The notes: generated by a model from the letters alone, not told the origin. Counted from the stretch's first letter, positions 1 to 5,877 are shown. The stretch is DNA of 7,404 bases from an uncultured Chloroflexaceae bacterium (GCA_937141995.1 CAKZQX010000810.1:1-7404), one strand, 5' to 3'. Program-made: numbers and translations.

Positions 1-1473
1 GGGGGCACCGCTAAAACTCATCACGGTATCGGCCCCACTTGCGCCGCGCAGTAGCACCCGGTAGTCATGGAATAACTCACCCGAAAGCGCCCGGGCCATT
101 GGCAAGCGCTCAACCGGCAGCGGATTGCCCTCGGTATCGCGGATACCGTAGAAATCGGTCATCTCGCTCAGATGTTGCTGGAAGGGCACCGAGTCCAGAC
201 TGAGCAGGGACATGGCCGCTTCGTTTGCCAACACCAGTCGCCCCTGCCGGTCACACAAGACGACCCCCTCGGCGATGCTGTTGACCACCGTGTTGAGTTT
301 ACGACGCTCGGCCTGACTATCTTCGTAGAGGCGAACGTTGGCGATGGCAAACCCGACCTGGTTGCCCAGCGGCATTAGCGTTGCCATATCAACCCAGTCA
401 GGCAGGTTACTCTCGCCATACAACCCCAGCACACCAACCACCGTACCACCGGCAAGCAGCGGCAGGTAGGCACAACTGGCAAGCCCGGCTGCCAGCAACG
501 CCGTTTCACCGCGCTCCTCAATCAGTGGACGGAGCATCGGCTGGCCGTAACGCACAACTTCTTCGCAGGCCGCGTCTGTCACCGTAAAACTGCGTAAAGC
601 GTCAACATACTCCGCCGGGAGCCCCTGGTGTGCTCCCAAGGTCAACCGGGCCTGGGAAGGGTCCAGCAGGAGCAGCGCGCCTGAAGGAACGGAAACCAAC
701 CCCAGCACAACATCAAGCACACTCCGAATCAGATCGCTCAGATCGGTCGCGGTACTGATGGCCGTAACGACAGCATCGAAGGCATCAAGACGGCGACGGT
801 GGCTCTGAGTCTGGGTATAAAGCTGGGCATTCTTAATAACTGCCGCCGCCAGATTCCCAAAGGTTTGCAGCATCTGAATATCATTGAGCCGGAGTGGTTG
901 CCATTCTTCACCATCAATCGCCTGGCCCAGATTCATTAACTCAAGCACGCCACTTATTGTATTCCCCACTCGCAGCGGAATGCAAATATCCGTTAGGGTG
1001 TGCGGAAGTTCCTCGGCAAGACGCTCAAAGCAGGTCTGATTACGCGGCGTGATCCGACCGGCAGTCTCAAGGTAGTCGTTACGCGTCTCCACCAGCAGCG
1101 CTTCTGCGCTCTGCTGGGCCTGTCCGGGCAACCCTTCGCCGGGGATAAGCTGGCAGCGCCGCAGATCAGCCAGCGTAGCCGGGTCCAACGGGAGGCCATA
1201 GGTTGAGACAACCCGCAGGCTTGCCGACCGGCGCTCATACAACCAGAGAATGCCACCCTGCACCGCCGGTAGTGCCGCAACCACCTGCTCAACCAGTGAC
1301 TCCATGAGTTCATCCGGATTCAGTACTGAAACCAGATACGATGACACATGCAGCAGACGCGTCAACTGAGCAGTTGAATCAGCGGTGGTCTCTTCGCGCT
1401 GAACGGCATTGGATGACGCCGCGTAGAGATCAACTGCACGCTGCACTGGATTAGAGGCGTCGTAGCTACTCAT
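1..1473 (-). CDS. GAF-GAF-PAS sensor protein, C-terminal part outside window
   Basis: The reading frame is open from ATG at 1473 to the window edge without a stop, giving 491 residues of a longer protein. Residues about 50-215 form a first GAF domain (NPDELMESLVEQVVAALP, GGILWLYE, GEGLPGQAQQS, ICIPLRVGNTISGVLELMN, AAAVIKNAQLY). Residues about 226-385 form a second GAF domain (LDAFDAVVTAIS, GALLLLDPSQARL, SCAYLPLLAGGTVVGVLGLYGE, GFAIANVRLYE). From about 392 a PAS domain begins (LNTVVNSIAEGVVLCDRQGRL) and runs to the edge. There is no signal peptide or membrane segment, so a cytoplasmic signal-integrating protein is expected. In related Chloroflexota proteins the output that follows is usually a histidine kinase, but GGDEF or PP2C outputs also occur, so the output is not assigned. 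The ligands of the GAF domains cannot be told. The Shine-Dalgarno before the ATG is weak (AAGG, very close). Confidence 0.9.
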   Translation of the reverse strand, partial: MSSYDASNPVQRAVDLYAASSNAVQREETTADSTAQLTRLLHVSSYLVSVLNPDELMESLVEQVVAALPAVQGGILWLYERRSASLRVVSTYGLPLDPATLADLRRCQLIPGEGLPGQAQQSAEALLVETRNDYLETAGRITPRNQTCFERLAEELPHTLTDICIPLRVGNTISGVLELMNLGQAIDGEEWQPLRLNDIQMLQTFGNLAAAVIKNAQLYTQTQSHRRRLDAFDAVVTAISTATDLSDLIRSVLDVVLGLVSVPSGALLLLDPSQARLTLGAHQGLPAEYVDALRSFTVTDAACEEVVRYGQPMLRPLIEERGETALLAAGLASCAYLPLLAGGTVVGVLGLYGESNLPDWVDMATLMPLGNQVGFAIANVRLYEDSQAERRKLNTVVNSIAEGVVLCDRQGRLVLANEAAMSLLSLDSVPFQQHLSEMTDFYGIRDTEGNPLPVERLPMARALSGELFHDYRVLLRGASGADTVMSFSGAP

Positions 1474-1631
1474 AACCTTATCAGATATCTAAGCGGTAAC
1501 CAGCCAATATATGTGCATAGGCGCAGCATGTCCGGCAGAGGATAATGCAAGTCCGTCACACAACAGGCAGGATAAAGCAATCCTCATATCCGGGCACCAA
1601 TCTGTAAGCTTCAAATAGCGGCAACCCTTAC

Positions 1632-1660
1632 AGTATAGCATGGGCCGGCAGGAAGAACAA
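1632..1660 (-). promoter_or_regulatory. Possible extended -10 promoter for the GAF-PAS sensor
   Basis: On the minus strand TTGTTC (1660-1655) is followed after 17 bp by TATACT (1637-1632), with a TG one base upstream of the -10. Transcription would start near 1625 and leave a leader of about 150 nt before the sensor ATG at 1473. The -35 matches only partly, so the call rests on the good extended -10. The rest of the 1474-1726 gap shows no gene and no convincing terminator for the upstream marR. Confidence 0.4.
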
Positions 1661-1726
1661 AAGCAGGCACATATATCTACGCCTGTCTATGGTCTAGAGT
1701 AGCAGATAAAGATAACGCCCCTGATA

Positions 1727-2206
1727 TCACCGTCCGTGTAGCGGTACATGCCCAGGTTGATTATGGATACCATCCAGCAACAGATACAGCAATCCTTCCA
1801 ACTGGCAGAGTTGATCCAGCGTGAAATGATCCAGGATGTGCTCCATATCTTCGCAACGAGCCTGCTCAACGCGAATAAGCCGTTCTTCCCCCGCCGATGT
1901 CAAAACCACCTGTACCACGCGCCGATCATCGGTATCACGCACACGCCCGACCAACCCGTCTTCGATCAGGCGATCGACAATCCCGGTTAATGTTCCCGCG
2001 GACTGCTGTGTCACCTCGGCCAGTTCGCTCATGCGACAGGTGCCCGCGGCGCGAATAGCAAACAGCGTGATCATCTGTGGCATCGTCAGGCCAATATCCG
2101 GACGGTTCAACGTATGCAGCGAATGTTTATGCCCTTCCCATGTAATCTGACGAATCACATCGTCAATAGTTGCAACATGAACGGTACGCTCGCTCATCGT
2201 TGTCAT
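1727..2206 (-). CDS. MarR-family winged-helix transcriptional regulator (first)
   Basis: The protein has 159 residues, the normal MarR size. The winged helix spans residues about 58-104: helix-turn-helix RMSELAEVTQQSAGTLTGIV with recognition helix near 69-83, then the wing with the family-typical RVRDTDDRRVVQVVLTSAG (88-106). The flanking helices (11-34 and 110-148) form the dimer interface in this family. Three cysteines (57, 118, 134) are present; some MarR proteins sense oxidants through cysteines, but nothing here proves that. The ATG at 2206 is chosen because GGAGG lies exactly 7 nt upstream; a second ATG three codons in lacks such a site. The gene has its own promoter and a palindrome over the start site, suggesting autorepression. 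It is divergent from the sortase gene and 253 bp from the GAF-PAS gene, so its target is not evident beyond itself. DNA-binding repressor is the likely role; ligand unknown. Confidence 0.93.
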   Translation of the reverse strand: MTTMSERTVHVATIDDVIRQITWEGHKHSLHTLNRPDIGLTMPQMITLFAIRAAGTCRMSELAEVTQQSAGTLTGIVDRLIEDGLVGRVRDTDDRRVVQVVLTSAGEERLIRVEQARCEDMEHILDHFTLDQLCQLEGLLYLLLDGIHNQPGHVPLHGR

Positions 2207-2213
2207 AACCCCA

Positions 2214-2218
2214 CCTCC
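2214..2218 (-). promoter_or_regulatory. Ribosome binding site of first marR
   Basis: GGAGG on the minus strand, 7 nt before the ATG at 2206. It fixes the start over the internal ATG at 2197. Confidence 0.8.
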
Positions 2219-2254
2219 ATATCTGAGATAGTCGAGGTTTTAATAATTTGAGTG

Positions 2255-2275
2255 GTAGAATATTTTATGTTCTAC
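2255..2275. promoter_or_regulatory. Palindromic operator candidate, GTAGAA-N9-TTCTAC
   Basis: A 21-bp inverted repeat with perfect 6-bp arms and two further symmetric AT pairs inside (GTAGAAnATnnnATnTTCTAC). It begins 2 bp downstream of the marR -10 hexamer and covers the expected start site. Size and place fit a MarR dimer site for autorepression, which is common in the family. Binding is inferred, not shown. Confidence 0.6.
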
Positions 2276-2277
2276 TT

Positions 2278-2306
2278 ATCCTAGCGCATCCCGAATGACT
2301 TGTCAA
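2278..2306 (-). promoter_or_regulatory. Sigma70-type promoter of first marR
   Basis: On the minus strand TTGACA (2306-2301), a spacer of exactly 17 bp, then TAGGAT (2283-2278). The start would fall near 2271, inside the palindrome at 2255-2275. The leader before the ATG is about 65 nt and AT-rich. Confidence 0.7.
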
Positions 2307-2429
2307 TAATTTTCACAAAGAATAAATATCTGAAGCATAAAAGAGCGCGCCTGACTCTCGTAGCGCCAGTAGTGGCACACAAACCCGCGCGTGGTAGCGC
2401 TCATGGCACGCACACATCCCCGAGAGCCA

Positions 2430-2438
2430 TGCTACAAT
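2430..2438 (+). promoter_or_regulatory. Extended -10 promoter candidate for the sortase gene
   Basis: TGCTACAAT places a TG one base before a TACAAT hexamer (2433-2438). No good -35 lies 17 bp upstream, as is tolerated for extended -10 promoters. The start would be near 2445, giving a leader of about 34 nt to the GTG at 2479. The rest of the 2207-2478 gap holds the marR control region, plus an imperfect direct repeat (TAGCGC followed by TGGCAC) near 2361 and 2396 of unknown meaning. Confidence 0.45.
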
Positions 2439-2478
2439 AGGGGCATGACTGTCAGCTTTTACCCCTGGGGAGGTTGCT

Positions 2479-3537
2479 GTGAAGCCCTATCGAGCCCTGC
2501 TCCTCGTGTTTACACTCCTGGTAACATTTTTGCCGTCGATGCCCGCTCATGCCGATACGCCGGCCGGTACACCAATGATCTTTCCGGAAACGGGCCATAC
2601 CCTGGCCTATAACTTCCGGAAGTTCTATGATCAACAGGGGGGCCTGCCCATCTTTGGCCTGCCATTGACCGAGGTCTTTATTGACGATGGCCGTCCCGTG
2701 CAGTATTTTGAACGTGCGCGCTTTGAATGGCACGCGAATATCGCTCAGGTCGCGGCGGGACATCTGGGCCGCTGGGCGGCCCAGAGACACGCCGGATTAT
2801 CTGCCTTTCAGCCGGTTGTCACGGCTCCGGCCGGTGCAAGGTTCTTCGCGGAAACCGGGCACTCGCTGGATGGACCGTTCTTGCGTTTCTGGCAGCAGCA
2901 TGGCGGCCTGGCAACTTTTGGGTACCCGCTCTCGGAAGAGTTTGCCGAGCGGAATGCGCAGGATGGACAGACCTATACCGTGCAGTATTTTGAACGCGCG
3001 CGCTTTGAGCTGCACCCGGAGTTGCTCGCCGGGAACCAGGTTATTCTGGGGCACCTGGGGCGGCAGTATCTGGCAAGCTATCCGGCCCCGGAGTGGGCTA
3101 CGCGCCCCGTCAGTTCGGCTGGTGATGCCTGGGCCGCCATACGTCCGACCCACATCAGCATTCCCCGCATTGGCCTGGCAACCCGGGTGGAGGAGACCGG
3201 CTTCTCGTATGGCGAGTGGGATGTCCCCCGCTACACGGCAGCACACTACTGGCCGGTATCGGCTTACCCCGGCACGCGCGGCAATACGATCATTGCCGGG
3301 CATGTAGGGTATAGTGGTATCATATTTAATCAACTGCCCGCGGTGCAGGTGGGTGATGAATTATATCTCACCATCGGCAATAGGGATCGGCGCTATATCG
3401 TACGTGAGGTGCTGACGGTGCTACCCAGCGAAACCTGGGTGATGAATCAGACCAGCACGGAAATGGTTACGCTGATAACCTGTATACCGATTGGTGTCTA
3501 TTCCCACCGGCTCATCGTACGGGCAGAGCCGGTTTAG
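2479..3537 (+). CDS. Secreted sortase (class E/F type) with two N-terminal repeat modules
   Basis: The 352-residue protein starts at GTG with GGGGAGG 5 nt upstream. Residues 1-25 form a signal peptide (hydrophobic ALLLVFTLLVTFL, cleavage probably after AHA). Two copies of one module follow, about 35-98 and 123-195, each with ETGHxL, an aromatic stretch, GGLxxFGxPLxExF, VQYFERARFE, and GHLGR. The sortase domain occupies about 222-352 (HISIPRIGL, GNTIIAGHVG, VGDELYLT, TLITCIP, SHRLIVRAE). The catalytic triad is complete: His274, Cys335 in TLxTC, Arg344. Sortases cleave a C-terminal sorting signal and transfer the protein to an amino group, or polymerise pilins, outside the membrane. There is no C-terminal anchor, so the enzyme is either held by an uncleaved signal or released. 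The repeat module resembles those frequent in Chloroflexota exported proteins; binding to cell wall or carbohydrate is only a guess. No sortase substrate is visible in the window. Confidence 0.93.
   Translation: MKPYRALLLVFTLLVTFLPSMPAHADTPAGTPMIFPETGHTLAYNFRKFYDQQGGLPIFGLPLTEVFIDDGRPVQYFERARFEWHANIAQVAAGHLGRWAAQRHAGLSAFQPVVTAPAGARFFAETGHSLDGPFLRFWQQHGGLATFGYPLSEEFAERNAQDGQTYTVQYFERARFELHPELLAGNQVILGHLGRQYLASYPAPEWATRPVSSAGDAWAAIRPTHISIPRIGLATRVEETGFSYGEWDVPRYTAAHYWPVSAYPGTRGNTIIAGHVGYSGIIFNQLPAVQVGDELYLTIGNRDRRYIVREVLTVLPSETWVMNQTSTEMVTLITCIPIGVYSHRLIVRAEPV
2581..3063 (+). repeat. Intragenic duplication: two ~65-73-residue modules in the sortase
   Basis: Module 1 spans 2581-2772 and module 2 spans 2845-3063. 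The protein match is strong throughout. A 36-nt core coding VQYFERARFE (2698-2733 versus 2980-3015) differs at only four positions, with mostly identical synonymous codon choices. Module 2 is longer by an insertion before the core (AERNAQDGQTYT region). This fits an internal duplication that is recent or kept similar by gene conversion. Confidence 0.8.
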
Positions 3538-3622
3538 GGGCAATACCATTCAAATAACACGAGTTACGCGGTCGCCCCACCAGGGGTTGGGTTTCGCCTC
3601 CGGCAGGGCGGAAGAAACCATC

Positions 3623-3671
3623 CTTTTCTCACAACAAATTTTCACTTCGTGAAAATTTGTTGTGAGAAAAG
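3623..3671. repeat. Perfect 23-bp stem-loop at the centre of element copy A
   Basis: Arms 3623-3645 (CTTTTCTCACAACAAATTTT then CAC) and 3649-3671 pair without a mismatch around a TTC loop. It lies 86 nt after the sortase stop and could stall or end transcription, but no T-run follows on either strand, so it is not a standard intrinsic terminator. On the RNA level it would form a very stable hairpin and a possible RNase III target. Confidence 0.9.
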
Positions 3672-3699
3672 ATACAAGAGTACCATGCTGCCGCAGGCG

Positions 3700-3753
3700 G
3701 AACCGTTCTGTAGCGGAGCAAACGTCCGGTTTGCAACGCTACTGCGCAGGTTC
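3700..3753. repeat. Second hairpin inside element copy A
   Basis: Nested pairing: GAACC/GGTTC (3700-3704 with 3749-3753), GTAGCG/CGCTAC (3710-3715 with 3737-3742) and GCAAAC/GTTTGC (3718-3723 with 3729-3734), around loop GTCCG. The inner part lies on the block AAACCGGACGTTT that is conserved in the other copies, where only the innermost arm is kept. Confidence 0.75.
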
Positions 3754-3773
3754 TGCTATGTGAACGGTATTGC

Positions 3774-3846
3774 GGTTAGGGGTTAACGGTTAGTCGTTGG
3801 AAGTAGCACTCATAACCCCTAACCCGTAACTTCTAACCGTTACACA
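3774..3846. repeat. Heptanucleotide-periodic inverted repeat
   Basis: The left half reads as four 7-mers, GTTAGGG GTTAACG and GTTAGTC GTTGGAA (3775-3802). The right half reads as ATAACCC CTAACCC and GTAACTT CTAACCG (3812-3839), the complementary pattern. Longest pairings are GGTTAGGGGTTA (3774-3785) with 3813-3824 and TAACGGTTAG (3784-3793) with 3833-3842, so two alternative registers exist. It directly abuts the MITE-like element and ends just before the ribosome binding site of the next gene. Degenerate heptad repeats are known from filamentous cyanobacteria; a similar class here is inference. Confidence 0.7.
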
Positions 3847-3858
3847 CGAGGTAAAGAT

Positions 3859-4392
3859 ATGCAACATTCACCAGAACGCCCACCCAAAAAGAAAAATGAT
3901 TTCAACTGGGTTGGCATTTTGATCTTTTTACTTCTAATCCTGGGTCCACAGATCGGGCGGGTTGTGTCGCATCTTGTTTCCAGTATTAGCGGGGGCACGG
4001 TAGCAATTGGCACATCCAGTGTGCTGCCGCTATTGATCGGCGGCCTGGTTGCAATTACCATGCTGGTTGTGGTTGGGCAGGCGGTTCGCAACGTATCTCG
4101 GCGCGGTGAGTCACGCCTGCCGACCAGTATGTCGCCCCCATCAACAATGCGCAATAACCTGCCGCGCCCGTCATCAACACCGTATGGTCAATCATCGCAG
4201 CCACCGACAGCCCGCCGGCAACGTGCCCTTGACCAGCGTGGTTTCGAAACCCGACAGCAGCATTTGCCCAAACCTCCCAAATTCGAGCCGATTATCAGCG
4301 GAAAGGTGCTAATTATCGGTGTCCTGGGACTGCTGCTGCTCGCCGTTATCTTTGGTGTAGCCTTTTTGCTGATGGTCAGCCCGCTGCCTTGA
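3859..4392 (+). CDS. Small membrane protein of unknown function, three predicted helices
   Basis: The family of this 177-residue protein is not recognised. ATG at 3859 has GAGG 7 nt upstream. After a short basic N-terminus (PPKKKND) a first hydrophobic segment covers about 16-38, though only 16-29 is strongly hydrophobic. A second covers about 54-73 (SVLPLLIGGLVAITMLVVVG) and a third about 148-174 at the C-terminal end (ISGKVLIIGVLGLLLLAVIF). Between helices two and three is a polar linker (77-145) rich in Pro, Ser, Arg and Gln and probably disordered. Basic residues before helix one and in the linker suggest that the N-terminus and linker are cytoplasmic. No catalytic motif is visible. The methyltransferase gene follows after 45 nt in the same direction and may be cotranscribed. 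No clear promoter is seen: the upstream DNA is the heptad repeat and the MITE-like element. Confidence 0.8.
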   Translation: MQHSPERPPKKKNDFNWVGILIFLLLILGPQIGRVVSHLVSSISGGTVAIGTSSVLPLLIGGLVAITMLVVVGQAVRNVSRRGESRLPTSMSPPSTMRNNLPRPSSTPYGQSSQPPTARRQRALDQRGFETRQQHLPKPPKFEPIISGKVLIIGVLGLLLLAVIFGVAFLLMVSPLP

Positions 4393-4437
4393 TATGTAGT
4401 GCCGGAGCCACATCGATGCTGGAATGGTGACGCTGGT

Positions 4438-5202
4438 ATGAATTACTATGATCCATTTGCCCGCTACTATGATGCCGACTTCAACGATCATACAGACGAT
4501 CTGCTGTTCTACCGGGAGATGGCGCGGCGCACGGGCGATCCCATTCTGGAGTTGATGTGCGGGACCGGGCGCGTGCTGTTGCCTATGGCGGAAGACGGTC
4601 TGACGCTGACGGGGGTGGATAACTCACCCGCGATGCTGGCCTGTGCCCGCGCCAAACTGGAAGCCGCCGAGGTGGATCACCGGGTTACGCTGGTGCCGGG
4701 CGATGTTCGGACGGTCGAGTTGCCCGCGCATCACTTCGCCATGGCCTTCGTTGCGATCAATTCATTTATGCATCTGGAGCGGATCAAGGGCCAGTTTGCT
4801 ACCCTGTCCACGGCACACCAGGCACTGGCCCCCGACGGTCTGCTGATCCTGGATCTCTTCAATCCCGACCCGCTACGCCTGGCAAATGAGGACAACCGGC
4901 TCATCCTGGAGCGGAGCTATGAACTGGATGGACGGCAGGTCCACAAGTTTGTCGCCACCGAGAGCGAGCTTGCCACCCAGATGAGCCGCGTCACCTACCT
5001 CTACGACGAAACCGCCGCGGACGGGCAGATGACGCGCCGCACGATGCAATTCACCATGCGCTGGTTTTATCGCTACGAACTGGAGCATCTGCTGGCGCGC
5101 GCCGGGTTTATGCTGCGTGCGGTGTACGGATCGTACGATCTCGACGACTATACGAGCGAGAGCCCGCGTCTGATAACCGTCGCCTCCCCCATATTGCGCT
5201 AA
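4438..5202 (+). CDS. Class I SAM-dependent methyltransferase
   Basis: From ATG 4438 the protein has 254 residues. It shows the Rossmann-type SAM fold: N-terminal YYDPFARYYDADF, typical before such domains; motif I ILELMCGTGR (36-45), where the GxGxG loop reads CGTGR; the acidic residue at the end of strand two (D61 in GVDNS); GDVRTVEL (88-95); the NSFMHL region (108-113); and LLILDLFNP (135-143) in strand five. The C-terminal half (about 155-254) carries the substrate-facing part, ending in a typical FMLRAVYGSYDL. The substrate (small molecule, lipid or protein) cannot be deduced. An in-frame GTG at 4399 would add 13 residues (PEPHRCWNGDAG), but the conserved domain starts at MNYYDPF and GGTGA about 7 nt upstream supports the ATG. 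It lies 45 nt after the membrane protein gene. Confidence 0.92.
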   Translation: MNYYDPFARYYDADFNDHTDDLLFYREMARRTGDPILELMCGTGRVLLPMAEDGLTLTGVDNSPAMLACARAKLEAAEVDHRVTLVPGDVRTVELPAHHFAMAFVAINSFMHLERIKGQFATLSTAHQALAPDGLLILDLFNPDPLRLANEDNRLILERSYELDGRQVHKFVATESELATQMSRVTYLYDETAADGQMTRRTMQFTMRWFYRYELEHLLARAGFMLRAVYGSYDLDDYTSESPRLITVASPILR

Positions 5203-5227
5203 CCAGTACGTGAAAGTCATACTGACC

Positions 5228-5274
5228 GGATATGCCGCTAAAGAGTCCATGCTTGTCAAAACCTGTGCATATCC
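5228..5274. promoter_or_regulatory. 8-bp inverted repeat abutting the -35 of the second marR
   Basis: GGATATGC (5228-5235) pairs perfectly with GCATATCC (5267-5274), loop 31 nt, ending one base before TTGACA at 5275. Inside, TTGTCAA (5253-5259) is the complement of TTGACAA (5275-5281), giving a second overlapping pairing. It may be an activator site, or the 3' end of the methyltransferase transcript. No T-run follows. Confidence 0.4.
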
Positions 5275-5303
5275 TTGACAATCTCCGGCAGCGGTGCTAC
5301 ACT
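5275..5303 (+). promoter_or_regulatory. Sigma70-type promoter of the marR-ABC operon
   Basis: TTGACA (5275-5280), a 17-bp spacer, then TACACT (5298-5303). The start is expected near 5310, about 34 nt before the marR ATG at 5344. Confidence 0.7.
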
Positions 5304-5316
5304 GCCGATCAGATTT

Positions 5317-5333
5317 AGTTAGACAAACTAACT
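5317..5333. promoter_or_regulatory. MarR operator candidate, AGTTAG-N5-CTAACT
   Basis: A perfect 6-bp inverted repeat with 5-bp spacer lies between the expected start site and the marR ATG. The shifted pairing TTAGTT-N5-AACTAA (5315-5331) overlaps it, so the region is doubly symmetric. AT-rich palindromes of this length and place are typical MarR autoregulatory sites. It is unlike the palindrome of the first marR, so the two regulators probably have different specificities. Confidence 0.65.
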
Positions 5334-5343
5334 TTCAGGGCAT

Positions 5344-5859
5344 ATGACAGAGCCGAATCTTGCGGAGCACCTGGCGAGCCTGTTTGAGCGGGTGCGTTCG
5401 CTCTACACATCACCGGCGTTCACCGAACTGATACACCTGAACCTCAGCTTCTCGCATCTCAAGACGTTGCGGCATGTTGCCGACAACGGCGCAGTATCGA
5501 TGAAAGCGCTGGCCGAGGTGCTGCATATGACACCGCCGTCAGTAACCGCACTGGTGCGCCGACTTGAGCAGACCGGCCTGCTGGAACGGGTACGCCACAG
5601 CAGCGATAGCCGGGTCTGGCTGGTACGATTGACGGACCAGGGAACGACCCTGATGGTAACCCTACGCCGGCAGCGCATTCAGCTTATGCAGCAACTGCTG
5701 GATACCTTGCATCCCGATGAGCAGCATAGCTTGCTTGACTTGCTGGAGTGCGCCGTCACGACCGCCGAAGATTTGATCAAGACATCCGATGGTCAATGCC
5801 GGACGCCGGATGCCGGAAGTCACCCTGAAGACCCAGGCGGCAGGGTGGATGACAACTGA
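5344..5859 (+). CDS. MarR-family winged-helix transcriptional regulator (second)
   Basis: The protein has 171 residues. The winged helix spans about 38-97: SHLKTLRHVADNG, helix-turn-helix VSMKALAEVLHMTPPSVTAL with recognition helix about 63-78, then the wing ERVRHSSDSRVWLVRLTDQG with its conserved Asp-x-Arg. Helices 4-25 and 103-145 would build the dimer. The last 23 or so residues (from about 149) are polar and extend past the usual MarR end; part of this tail is coded by three tandem 7-bp repeats. ATG 5344 is used; the only Shine-Dalgarno is a weak AGGG 3 nt before it. The gene has its own promoter and palindrome and lies 30 nt upstream of the ABC ATPase gene, so it most likely represses its own operon and is relieved by a compound that the transporter exports. 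The ligand is unknown. Confidence 0.93.
   Translation: MTEPNLAEHLASLFERVRSLYTSPAFTELIHLNLSFSHLKTLRHVADNGAVSMKALAEVLHMTPPSVTALVRRLEQTGLLERVRHSSDSRVWLVRLTDQGTTLMVTLRRQRIQLMQQLLDTLHPDEQHSLLDLLECAVTTAEDLIKTSDGQCRTPDAGSHPEDPGGRVDDN
5798..5818 (+). repeat. Three tandem heptamers GCCGGAN in the marR 3' end
   Basis: GCCGGAC, GCCGGAT and GCCGGAA follow one another without gaps. Three units make 21 bp, so the marR frame is kept; the stretch codes for residues about 152-159 of the non-conserved tail. Confidence 0.8.
5821..5847. other. Hairpin at the end of marR, before the ABC gene
   Basis: CACCCTG (5821-5827) pairs with CAGGGTG (5841-5847) over a 13-nt loop, 10 nt before the marR stop. No T-run follows. 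It may affect the relative expression of the two operon genes or be incidental. Confidence 0.35.
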
Positions 5860-5877
5860 TTGCCGACAACTGGTAGC

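Larger units (their letters stand above)
3541..3772 (-). mobile_element. MITE-like palindromic element, copy A (inverted relative to 3' copies)
   Basis: The ends are 16-bp terminal inverted repeats: CAATACCATTCAAATA (3541-3556) and the complement of CAATACCGTTCACATA (3757-3772), with two mismatches. The inside has no gene. It contains a perfect 23-bp stem (3623-3671) and a second hairpin (3700-3753). Read on the minus strand it shares blocks with the copies after 7057: GCAAACCGGACGTTT, a 21-nt block starting CGCCTGCGGCAG (3699-3679), AAGGATGG, TCTTCCGCCCTGCCGG, and CGACCGCG ending in TCGTGTTATTT. No transposase is encoded, so any mobility would need an enzyme in trans. TTAGGGG occurs directly before the left end and again 3 bp after the right end; this is not a clean target duplication. 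It fills most of the 3538-3858 gap. Confidence 0.75.

Noticed and set aside
993..1313. Open frame of 106 codons within the GAF-PAS gene
   Set aside because: It is an alternate frame of a gene whose own frame gives two clear GAF domains.
2797..3333. Minus-strand open frame of 178 codons inside the sortase gene
   Set aside because: It is a shadow of a clear sortase frame with signal peptide and full catalytic triad; no domain or initiation signal.
3623..3671. Intrinsic terminator of the sortase gene
   Set aside because: The stem is strong but AT-rich and is followed by GATACAAG, not a T-run; the same stem recurs in the element far from this gene, so it belongs to the element. Some effect on transcription remains possible.
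3534..3782. Target-site duplication TTAGGGG around the MITE-like element
   Set aside because: The right copy is separated from the element end by CGG and is part of the heptad repeat, so the match may be chance.
4399..4437. Upstream GTG start for the methyltransferase
   Set aside because: The extra 13 residues show no family similarity, and the domain's usual start (MNYYDPF) coincides with the ATG at 4438.
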